Shown here: positions 1-4,912 of the stretch, one piece after another
Layout of the letters: every line of letters starts with the position of its first letter
Position numbering within the stretch: position 1 is the stretch's first letter
NCBI GenBank assembly: GCA_016931365.1
Contig: JAFGEY010000399.1
Coordinates: 1-5,109, forward strand
Length of the DNA: 5,109 nucleotides
Source of the DNA: Anaerolineae bacterium
GTDB lineage: Bacteria > Chloroflexota > Anaerolineae > JAFGEY01
Direction: 5' to 3'
Notes under the pieces: generated by a model
What the model was told of the DNA's origin: nothing
What the model saw: the letters and a program-made list of their open reading frames with translations, nothing else
Database searches by the model: none
Translations under genes and position numbers: made by a program

Positions 1-43
1 GCCTTGTTCAAGGATCGAAGAGAGATACTGTAGCTTGAATTGG

Positions 44-59
44 GGCAGTGTCAACTGCC
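44..59. promoter_or_regulatory. Perfect inverted repeat, possible operator
   Basis: Two 6-base arms, GGCAGT at 44-49 and ACTGCC at 54-59, are exact inverse complements around a 4-base centre GTCA. The repeat sits 9 bases upstream of a TATAAT box, where a -35 element would lie, and 30 bases before the first gene's start. This is where a repressor or activator dimer site would be expected. It could instead be a small hairpin at the end of an upstream transcript, but no T run follows it. The repeat is seen directly; its role is inference. Confidence 0.35.
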
Positions 60-68
60 TACAAAATC

Positions 69-74
69 TATAAT
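69..74 (+). promoter_or_regulatory. Candidate -10 box TATAAT upstream of the redoxin-like gene
   Basis: A perfect TATAAT hexamer precedes the first gene. No good -35 hexamer stands 16-18 bases upstream: GTGTCA at 48-53 leaves a 15-base spacer and matches poorly, and the region is occupied by the inverted repeat at 44-59. A weak -35 would fit an activator-dependent promoter. Against it, transcription would start near base 81, inside the ribosome binding site at 78-82, leaving a leader of only about 9 bases. The true promoter may lie elsewhere and the hexamer may be chance. Confidence 0.3.
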
Positions 75-77
75 ACC

Positions 78-82
78 AGGAG
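78..82 (+). promoter_or_regulatory. Shine-Dalgarno site deciding the redoxin start
   Basis: AGGAG lies 7 bases before the ATG at 90. The alternative in-frame ATG at 48 has no comparable site and would add 14 residues with no resemblance to the family. This supports initiation at 90. Confidence 0.8.
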
Positions 83-89
83 AACAGAA

Positions 90-671
90 ATGGCTTTTAC
101 ACTTGAACTTGGGCAACCTGCCCTCGATTTCCGGCTTCCCGCCACCGACGGCAAAACCTATTCGCTGGCCGATTTTGCCGACGCGCCGGTGCTGGTCGTC
201 TTTTTCACCTGCAACCACTGCCCCTACGTCACCGGCTCGGACGAGGTGACGCGGGCCACAGCCGAAAAATTTGCCGCGCAGGGCGTGCGCTTTGTCGGCA
301 TCAACTCGAACAGCAAGCACACCTATCCCGAAGACGACTGGCCGCACATGGTCGAACGGATGGCCCACTACAAATTCCCCTGGGTCTACCTGTACGACGA
401 GTCGCAGGACGTAGCCCGCGTCTACGGCGCGCTGCGCACGCCGCACTTTTACGTCTTGGACCGCCAACGCAAGCTGGTCTACACCGGGCGCGGCGTCGAC
501 AACCCGCGCGATACCGGCAAAATGACGGTCAACGACCTCGAAAACGCGCTGAACGAGCACCTGGCCGGCAAGCCGATCACCACACCGCTGACCAACCCCA
601 TCGGCTGCAACGTCAAGTGGGAAGGCAAGGATGCGCACTGGATGCCTGAAGAGGCATGTGATTTGGTATAA
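90..671 (+). CDS. Thioredoxin-fold redoxin-like protein (AhpC/TSA, PRX_like1 type)
   Basis: This is a predicted cytoplasmic thiol oxidoreductase of 193 residues, starting [10 protein letters not shown]. It has the AhpC/TSA-type opening ([23 protein letters not shown], about residues 7-29). A beta strand (VLVVFFT) then leads into the active-site motif CNHCPYV, with Cys41 and Cys44. The thioredoxin-fold cis-proline is in RTPHF (Thr117-Pro118). Near the end, [12 protein letters not shown] (residues 166-177) is the C-terminal signature I associate with the PRX_like1 group, with a third cysteine at Cys173; Cys190 is a fourth. No signal peptide or membrane segment is visible. Members of this group have the fold of peroxiredoxins but a CxxC site, so disulfide reduction is as likely as peroxide reduction. 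The start at 90 is chosen for its AGGAG site. It leads a probable operon with two aldo/keto reductases, 22 bases before the first. Family assignment is firm; substrate is unknown. Confidence 0.92.
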   Translation: MAFTLELGQPALDFRLPATDGKTYSLADFADAPVLVVFFTCNHCPYVTGSDEVTRATAEKFAAQGVRFVGINSNSKHTYPEDDWPHMVERMAHYKFPWVYLYDESQDVARVYGALRTPHFYVLDRQRKLVYTGRGVDNPRDTGKMTVNDLENALNEHLAGKPITTPLTNPIGCNVKWEGKDAHWMPEEACDLV

Positions 672-693
672 ATTCGATCAAGGAGCATAAAAA

Positions 694-1662
694 ATGAAGT
701 ACACACATCTAGGTCGCACCGGCCTGACCGTCAGCCGGCTGGTGCTCGGCACGATGAATTTTGGCCCGCGTACAAACGAGGCCGGCAGCCACGCACTGAT
801 GGATCGCGCGTTGGAACTGGGTTTGAACTTTTGGGACACCGCCAACCGCTATGGGCGCGAGATCAGCGATGGCTATACTGAGGAGATCATCGGGCGCTGG
901 CTGGCGCAGGGCAACCGGCGCGACAAAATCGTCCTCGCCACCAAGCTCTACGGTCCGATGGGCGACGGCCCCAATGAGCGCGGCCTGTCGGCCTATCACA
1001 TTCGCCAGGCGTGCGAGGACTCGCTGCGCCGCCTGCAAACCGACCGCATCGATCTGTACCAGATGCACCACATCGACCGCAGCACGCCGTGGGAGGAAAT
1101 CTGGCAGGCCATGGAGCAGTTGGTGCAGCAAGGCAAAGTGCTCTATGTCGGCAGCAGCAACTTTGCCGGCTGGCACATCGCCCAGGCGCAGGCGGCGGCG
1201 CAGGCACGGCGCTTTATGGGCCTGGTCTCCGAGCAGAGCGTCTACAACCTGACCAACCGCATGGTCGAGTTGGAGGTGCTGCCCGCCGCGCAGGCTTATG
1301 GCCTGGGCGTGATTCCCTGGAGCCCGTTGGCCGGCGGCTTGCTGGGCGGCGTGCTCCAAAAAGCGTCGGAAGGACGGCGCGCGAGCGAGGGTGTGCAAAA
1401 GAGCATCGAAAAGCATCGCACCCAACTAGAGGCCTACGAAGCGTTGTGCCGTGAATTGGGCGAAACGCCCGCCGACGTGGCCCTGGCCTGGCTGCTGCAC
1501 AATCCCGCCGTGACCGGGCCGATCATCGGCCCACGCACGATGGCGCAGTTGGAAGGCAGCCTGCGTGCGCTCGAGATCGCTCTGTCACCCGAAACGCTGG
1601 CCCGGCTGGACGAAATCTGGCCCGGCCCCGGCGGTCCCGCGCCGGAAGCGTATGCATGGTGA
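694..1662 (+). CDS. Aldo/keto reductase, first tandem copy
   Basis: NADPH-dependent oxidoreductase of the aldo/keto reductase superfamily (TIM barrel), 322 residues, complete; substrate unknown. The family's catalytic tetrad can be read as Asp48 (FWDTA), Tyr53 (NRYG), Lys84 (LATK) and His125 (LYQMHH). The opening MKYTHLGRTGLTVSRLVLGTMNFG is typical of the group. EDSLRRLQTDRIDLYQ (residues 108-123), YVGSSNF (151-157) and IPWSPLAGG (207-215) are core barrel motifs. IIGPRTMAQLE (277-287) is the cofactor-phosphate loop, with Arg281 as the likely contact. After LAGG it lacks the usual TGKY-type segment, so the loop at about 216-240 is shorter and rich in charged residues. A strong AAGGAG site stands 8 bases before the ATG. 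It follows the redoxin-like gene by 22 bases and precedes its paralogue by 33, with no promoter or terminator visible in either gap, so co-transcription is likely. Confidence 0.95.
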   Translation: MKYTHLGRTGLTVSRLVLGTMNFGPRTNEAGSHALMDRALELGLNFWDTANRYGREISDGYTEEIIGRWLAQGNRRDKIVLATKLYGPMGDGPNERGLSAYHIRQACEDSLRRLQTDRIDLYQMHHIDRSTPWEEIWQAMEQLVQQGKVLYVGSSNFAGWHIAQAQAAAQARRFMGLVSEQSVYNLTNRMVELEVLPAAQAYGLGVIPWSPLAGGLLGGVLQKASEGRRASEGVQKSIEKHRTQLEAYEALCRELGETPADVALAWLLHNPAVTGPIIGPRTMAQLEGSLRALEIALSPETLARLDEIWPGPGGPAPEAYAW

Positions 1663-1695
1663 TATCATCAACAAGATAAAGAAAGGAAAGCATCT

Positions 1696-2703
1696 ATGGA
1701 ATATAGAGTATTAGGCCGCACGGGGGTCCAAGTTTCTCCACTTTGTCTGGGGACGATGAACTTTGGCGGCCCAACCGAAGAAGCCGAGTCGATCGCGATC
1801 ATCAACCGCGCCCTGGAGGCAGGGATCAACTTTATCGACACCGCCAACGTGTACACCGGCGGCCGCAGCGAGAGCATTGTCGGCAAGGCGTTGCAGGAAA
1901 ACGGACGGCGCGATCAGGTCGTACTGGCCACCAAAGTCTATGGCCACGTGGGCGATGGGCCGAACGATCAGGGTGTCTCGCGCTACCACATCATCAAGGC
2001 CTGCGAAGACAGCCTGCGCCGCCTGCAAACCGACCACATCGACCTGTACCAACTTCACCGCCCACCGCTGGATGTGCCGCAGGACGAGACGCTGCGCGCC
2101 TTTGACGACCTGATCCGCACGGGCAAGGTGCGCTACATCGGCGCGTCGACGCACCCGGCGTGGATGGTGATGGAAGCGCTGGCAGTGAGTGAACGGTACG
2201 GCCTGAACCGCTATATCAGCGAGCAGCCGCCCTATAACCTGCTCGATCGCCGCGTCGAGAACGAGTTGATCCCGTTAGCGCTCAAGCATGGCCTGGCTAT
2301 TCTGCCCTGGTCGCCGCTGGCCGGCGGCATCCTGACGGCTAAATATCCCGTCGACGGTCTCGCGCCGGAGGGTTCGCGCGGCGCACGCTCCGATGGCGGG
2401 CTGTTCAACGAACGCATCACTCGCCGGGGACGTGAGGTAGCCCAACAGATCGCCCATATGGCTCAGGAACGCAGCCTGACCGCCGCGCAGTTGGCCCTGC
2501 TGTGGGTCAAAGACCAGCCCGGCGTCACCGCGCCGATCATCGGCCCGCGCACGATGGCGCACCTGGAGACGATGCTGCCTGTGCTCGACATGGTCCTGGC
2601 CGACCAGGATCGCCCGTTGTTTGACGCGTTGGTGCATCCCGGCAACGCCGTGGCCGATTTCCACAACAGCAACGAGTGGATGAAAGCGCGAATCACAGAT
2701 TAG
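1696..2703 (+). CDS. Aldo/keto reductase, second tandem copy
   Basis: A second aldo/keto reductase, 335 residues, complete and clearly paralogous to its upstream neighbour. The catalytic tetrad reads Asp48 (FIDTA), Tyr53 (NVYTGG), Lys80 (LATK) and His121 (LYQLHRP). Conserved blocks are LGRTGVQVSPLCLGTMNFGG at the start, SRYHIIKACEDSLRRLQTD (95-113), KVRYIGAS (144-151), LPWSPLAGGILTAKY (203-217) and the cofactor loop IIGPRTMAHLE (281-291, Arg285). Unlike the first copy it keeps the LTAKY stretch and a full loop after it (about 218-245), so the two probably differ in substrate pocket. AAGGAAAG ends 5 bases before the ATG and serves as ribosome binding site. It is the last gene of the operon; a strong hairpin terminator begins 37 bases after the stop. 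NADPH-dependent carbonyl reduction is expected from the family; the substrate is not readable. Confidence 0.96.
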   Translation: MEYRVLGRTGVQVSPLCLGTMNFGGPTEEAESIAIINRALEAGINFIDTANVYTGGRSESIVGKALQENGRRDQVVLATKVYGHVGDGPNDQGVSRYHIIKACEDSLRRLQTDHIDLYQLHRPPLDVPQDETLRAFDDLIRTGKVRYIGASTHPAWMVMEALAVSERYGLNRYISEQPPYNLLDRRVENELIPLALKHGLAILPWSPLAGGILTAKYPVDGLAPEGSRGARSDGGLFNERITRRGREVAQQIAHMAQERSLTAAQLALLWVKDQPGVTAPIIGPRTMAHLETMLPVLDMVLADQDRPLFDALVHPGNAVADFHNSNEWMKARITD

Positions 2704-2740
2704 CCAGGCAGGCGCGGTTTCTATACCTGCACCGTCAAGC

Positions 2741-2778
2741 AAAAAATCCCCGCAAGGTCAATCTTGCGGGGATTTTTT
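2741..2778. terminator. Bidirectional intrinsic terminator between converging genes
   Basis: Two 16-base arms, 2741-2756 and 2763-2778, are perfect inverse complements around a 6-base loop (GTCAAT). The inner part is GC-rich (TCCCCGCAAG) and the outer part is six A on the left and six T on the right. Read on either strand, a GC-rich stem is followed by a T run. It therefore ends the plus-strand redoxin/reductase operon (stop at 2703) and also the minus-strand epimerase gene (stop at 2794). Confidence 0.93.
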
Positions 2779-2793
2779 AGACGAACGTGTTCT

Positions 2794-3798
2794 TTACCCG
2801 GCCAGCAGCTCGTCGACGTGATGTTCCGGCTCAAAGCCGATTAACCGGCGGATTTTGTCGATGCTGACCACTGACTCGACACCTACGAGATGGCGTTTGA
2901 ACGTAGCCACGTCGGGGAAAAAGGTCTCCACCAACTGCTGCGACGGCACGCCGACGCAGTTCTCGCTGTCGTTGCAAAAGACAGCGTGGCTGCCCTCATA
3001 GTCGGCGAGCAACCCCTTTTCGATGGCCTGCGCCGCATCGCGCGCGTCGATGCTGGTCCAGAAATTGCTGCGCGCGTAAACCAGGTCGATCTGCGGCACC
3101 GCCAACTGCTCTTCAAAAGGCCATTCGCACACGCGCTTTTCGCGCAGCGATTCGGTGAGTTGGCTCACCGACCGGGCGCGCGCGCGGCGCTCCGCCTCCG
3201 GCAAGGCGAACAGCTCTTCGTGCGCCGCCCGCCAGCGGGTGATCCACTCGCGCAGCATCGGCGTCTTGCCCTCGCCCACCTCATAGACGGCCGGAAAGCG
3301 CAGGCACAGCCCCGAAATGCCCTCGCGCCGCCAGAAATACGCGGCGATTTCTTCGATGATTTGCTTTGAAAAAGAATAAGGATCGGTCGTCTGCGTGGGA
3401 TGCGCTTCATCAACAGGGAAATAGCGCAACTCGAGCGGTTTGACGCCCATAAAGTAGCCCAAGGCGTTGATCGAGCTGGCGCTGATCACGCGCTTGATCC
3501 CGGCCCGGGTTGCCGCCTGGTAGACGTTGTATGTCCCGGCGCAGTTGACGCGAAACATCTCCTCGCCGGGCGCGAGCGCCGGATGGCGGATCGCCGCCAG
3601 GTGCACCACCGCGTCGATCCCGTCCATCTGTTCGCACAATGCGTCAAAATCGTTGATGTCGCAGGCCTGGTACTCGGCTCCGAGGATGGAAATGCCCGCC
3701 CGCCGCCCGATCACCCGCACGCGGTGGCCGTGCGCAACCAGTCGCCGCACCGCCGCCTGCCCAACCTCACCCGCGCCGCCCGTTACTAAAACGTTCAT
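2794..3798 (-). CDS. NAD(P)-dependent epimerase/dehydratase family protein (extended SDR)
   Basis: A 334-residue Rossmann-fold enzyme of the extended short-chain dehydrogenase group, probably cytoplasmic, acting on a nucleotide sugar or related carbonyl/hydroxyl substrate. The N-terminal VLVTGGAGEVG (residues 3-13) is the dinucleotide-binding glycine motif, and the second strand ends in VIGRR (29-33). CDIND (46-50) and HLAAIRHP (66-73) are typical cofactor-contacting segments. The catalytic set is Ser108 or Ser109 (ISASSINALG) plus Tyr141 and Lys145 in PYSFSK. The C-terminal third has SIDARDAAQAIEKGL (249-263) and SIDKIRRLIGFEP (312-324), common to sugar epimerases. An unusual charged segment fills about 183-247. 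Arg32-Arg33, where NAD-specific members usually carry Asp, hints at NADPH preference. The start at 3798 is set by an excellent AGGAGGTGA site; an ATG 10 codons upstream would include that site in the coding region. It has its own strong promoter and is monocistronic. Confidence 0.93.
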   Translation of the reverse strand: MNVLVTGGAGEVGQAAVRRLVAHGHRVRVIGRRAGISILGAEYQACDINDFDALCEQMDGIDAVVHLAAIRHPALAPGEEMFRVNCAGTYNVYQAATRAGIKRVISASSINALGYFMGVKPLELRYFPVDEAHPTQTTDPYSFSKQIIEEIAAYFWRREGISGLCLRFPAVYEVGEGKTPMLREWITRWRAAHEELFALPEAERRARARSVSQLTESLREKRVCEWPFEEQLAVPQIDLVYARSNFWTSIDARDAAQAIEKGLLADYEGSHAVFCNDSENCVGVPSQQLVETFFPDVATFKRHLVGVESVVSIDKIRRLIGFEPEHHVDELLAG

Positions 3799-3802
3799 TA
3801 TG

Positions 3803-3811
3803 TCACCTCCT
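3803..3811 (-). promoter_or_regulatory. Near-perfect Shine-Dalgarno site for the epimerase gene
   Basis: AGGAGGTGA on the minus strand pairs over 9 bases with the usual 16S rRNA tail. Its AGGAGG core lies 7 bases before the ATG at 3798. This settles the start against the upstream ATG at 3828 and predicts strong translation. Confidence 0.88.
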
Positions 3812-3845
3812 CGCTGAGTGGAAAACACGACCTCGAATTGACGCT

Positions 3846-3874
3846 ATTGTACACGTGGCAGGAAGGGGTGTCAA
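3846..3874 (-). promoter_or_regulatory. Sigma70-type promoter of the epimerase gene
   Basis: On the minus strand a perfect -35 box TTGACA (3874-3869) is followed by a 17-base spacer and a -10 box TACAAT (3851-3846), one base from consensus. Transcription should start near 3839, giving a leader of about 41 bases that carries the AGGAGGTGA site. The spacer ends in the 6-base palindrome CACGTG (3852-3857), touching the -10 box. ATTGAC (3837-3842) and GTCAAT (3870-3875) form an inverted pair around the core. With such strong elements, high basal or repressor-controlled expression is likely. Confidence 0.82.
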
Positions 3875-3937
3875 TCAAAGGCCAGTGCAGGCCGCGCAGT
3901 GTCCGCGAGGCAAGGAAAAAAAGCCGGCGCAGGGGGG
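3875..3937. other. Intergenic stretch without a recognised gene
   Basis: The interval between the epimerase promoter and the toxin-antitoxin terminator holds no convincing coding region. It is purine-rich on the plus strand, with a run of seven A at 3916-3922 and six G at 3932-3937. I see no further promoter or RNA structure in it. Confidence 0.5.
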
Positions 3938-3969
3938 AAAAAACGTGCCGACGGGAGAGCATCGGCACG
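3938..3969 (-). terminator. Intrinsic terminator of the toxin-antitoxin operon
   Basis: The 8-base arms CGTGCCGA (3944-3951) and TCGGCACG (3962-3969) pair perfectly around a 10-base loop. Read on the minus strand, the stem is followed at once by six T (3943-3938). It begins 41 bases after the toxin stop codon at 4011, so it ends that transcript before the epimerase promoter. Read on the plus strand no T run follows, so it works in one direction only. Confidence 0.8.
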
Positions 3970-4010
3970 AGAGAAATTGAGGATTGTGTAGGATGTCGGT
4001 AAGGATCGGA

Positions 4011-4520
4011 CTATGACCGTGACGACGGTGGCCACGTTTCGCCTACCGTCTGGGCCAGTACATCTTGGATCAGCCGCTCATCGAGGCGAAAGCCAGCGTT
4101 GATGAGCGCCCGAATGATCTCGGCGGCAGAAGAAATCACGCCGCGTTGTCTGGCCATCAGCACCAAAGCCAACGTTCCTTTGACCGGAACGGAAAAAGCG
4201 CGAGCACACTTGCGGGCCTCGGCATCATCCAGAATGGCCGTCCATCCATCATGAGTGATGGCCCACGACAGAACAGCGGTCTCGCCATACCCCAGATCCC
4301 AGGCCAACAACTCGGGAGACGGGGGTGGTGTATCTATGACCGTGAATCGTCCTGATGCCAATGCCTGCCGTGCCGGATCCAGAGGCGGACCGGCCTCGAT
4401 TTCTTCAGCGACCGGATGTGGCACAACCACTTGTGCAGCCAGGGAAAAGGGCAAATCCTCAAGGCCAACCCGAGCCAAAACGATCAGTGGCGAAGCGTTG
4501 ATCACCCAACGCTCAGTCAT
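4011..4520 (-). CDS. DUF3368 PIN-like toxin of a type II toxin-antitoxin module
   Basis: A 169-residue protein of the DUF3368 branch of the PIN-domain superfamily, whose members are predicted VapC-like ribonuclease toxins. Family blocks in order are WVINASPLIVLARVGLEDL (residues 5-23), VVVPHPVAEEIEAG (31-44, Glu39/Glu40), DLGYGETAVLSWA (75-87, Glu80), ILDDAEARKCA (96-106, Asp98/Asp99) and VKGTLALVLMARQRGVI (113-129). The later acidic residues of a PIN active site are present. At the first position, where PIN nucleases carry Asp, this protein has Asn8 (INAS), as I recall for part of the DUF3368 family. The start at 4520 is chosen because the family begins there and GAGAGG stands 6 bases upstream; an ATG at 4589 would add a hydrophobic tail read from inside the antitoxin gene. 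The start overlaps the antitoxin stop by 8 bases (ATGACTGA), the mark of translational coupling. The pairing makes the toxin call firm; activity is untested. Confidence 0.9.
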   Translation of the reverse strand: MTERWVINASPLIVLARVGLEDLPFSLAAQVVVPHPVAEEIEAGPPLDPARQALASGRFTVIDTPPPSPELLAWDLGYGETAVLSWAITHDGWTAILDDAEARKCARAFSVPVKGTLALVLMARQRGVISSAAEIIRALINAGFRLDERLIQDVLAQTVGETWPPSSRS

Positions 4521-4770
4521 TGGCAGCCTCTCGAATGATCTCGTCTGCCCGGTACTGAAAAGGAGACACACCAAAAAGAGCCAGGGCATTCAAGAATTCA
4601 GTTCTGGAAAGCCCGGCGATTTCGGCCGCTTTGCTTTGCGAGACGCGTTCCATCTCGTACCATTTGATGGCAGCCGCCAGCCGCATCTCCTGCACAAAGC
4701 CGGCCGGATCCTGCTTGAGCGCTGACAATATTCCTCTCGGCAAATCGATTGAAACTTGAACAGTCTCCAT
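4513..4770 (-). CDS. UPF0175 family antitoxin
   Basis: An 85-residue protein of the UPF0175 family, the usual antitoxin partner of DUF3368 toxins. It should bind the toxin and probably DNA. The N-terminal part METVQVSIDLPRGIL looks like a short beta strand. KWYEMERVSQSKAAEIAGLSRTEFLNAL (about 36-63) is the family hallmark and contains a helix-turn-helix-like stretch (SQSKAAEIAGLSRTEF). GVSPFQY (67-73) is the conserved tail motif, followed by an acidic end (ADEIIREAAND). The start at 4770 has GAGAGG 9 bases upstream. An ATG at 4809 would add 13 basic residues foreign to the family and has no clear binding site. It is the first gene of the module, overlapping the toxin by 8 bases; the same GAGAGG site precedes both. 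Autoregulation is likely for this kind of operon but is inferred. Confidence 0.91.
   Translation of the reverse strand: METVQVSIDLPRGILSALKQDPAGFVQEMRLAAAIKWYEMERVSQSKAAEIAGLSRTEFLNALALFGVSPFQYRADEIIREAAND
4527..4532 (-). promoter_or_regulatory. Shine-Dalgarno site for the toxin inside the antitoxin gene
   Basis: GAGAGG on the minus strand lies 6 bases before the toxin ATG at 4520, within the last antitoxin codons. It supports the short toxin start and allows both coupled and independent initiation. Confidence 0.6.
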
Positions 4771-4826
4771 ACGCCTGGACCTCTCATCCCGTGCCCGCAG
4801 GCAGATCATAGACCGACGATGAGAAC

Positions 4827-4855
4827 ATTATACTCCTACTCGTGCGAGACAGCAA
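4827..4855 (-). promoter_or_regulatory. Promoter of the toxin-antitoxin operon with embedded palindrome
   Basis: On the minus strand a perfect -10 box TATAAT (4832-4827) is preceded by a 17-base spacer and a weak -35 box TTGCTG (4855-4850). Start of transcription is expected near 4820, about 50 bases before the antitoxin ATG. The spacer holds CTCG-TG-CGAG (4839-4848), an inverted repeat placed where a bound repressor would block RNA polymerase. This is a reasonable candidate operator for antitoxin autoregulation. The boxes are seen; the operator role is inference. Confidence 0.68.
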
Positions 4856-4912
4856 CCGAGCACGCCCACCAGGGAAGAATCCCGCCGCGTGGGAAAAAAC
4901 CTGCCTCCTTTG

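Noticed and set aside
51..638. Long open frame on the minus strand opposite the redoxin gene
   Set aside because: It mirrors codon bias of the GC-rich sense gene, has no recognisable domain, and the sense frame is a clear family member.
709..1425. 238-codon minus-strand frame opposite the first aldo/keto reductase
   Set aside because: Same shadow effect; the translation is low-complexity Ala/Arg/Leu/Val without a family match, while the sense frame has a full catalytic tetrad.
2890..3369. Plus-strand frame opposite the epimerase gene
   Set aside because: It lies inside a well-supported minus-strand gene and shows no domain or ribosome binding site.
4521..4589. N-terminal hydrophobic extension of the toxin (possible signal peptide)
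   Set aside because: It is produced by reading the antitoxin gene in another frame; the family starts at the ATG at 4520, which has its own GAGAGG site.
4255..4725. Plus-strand frame across the toxin and antitoxin genes
   Set aside because: Both minus-strand genes match known families and overlap in the way expected for such pairs; this frame has no recognisable motif.
4865..4893. Nested hairpin CCCAC...GTGGG around GGGA-AGAA-TCCC, near a T run, considered as terminator of the propeller gene
   Set aside because: On the minus strand the T run comes before the stem, not after it, and on the plus strand the stem is followed by A, so it does not fit an intrinsic terminator in either direction.
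4903..4908. AGGAGG on the minus strand just after the propeller gene's stop
   Set aside because: No start codon follows at a usable distance and no open frame of note begins there.
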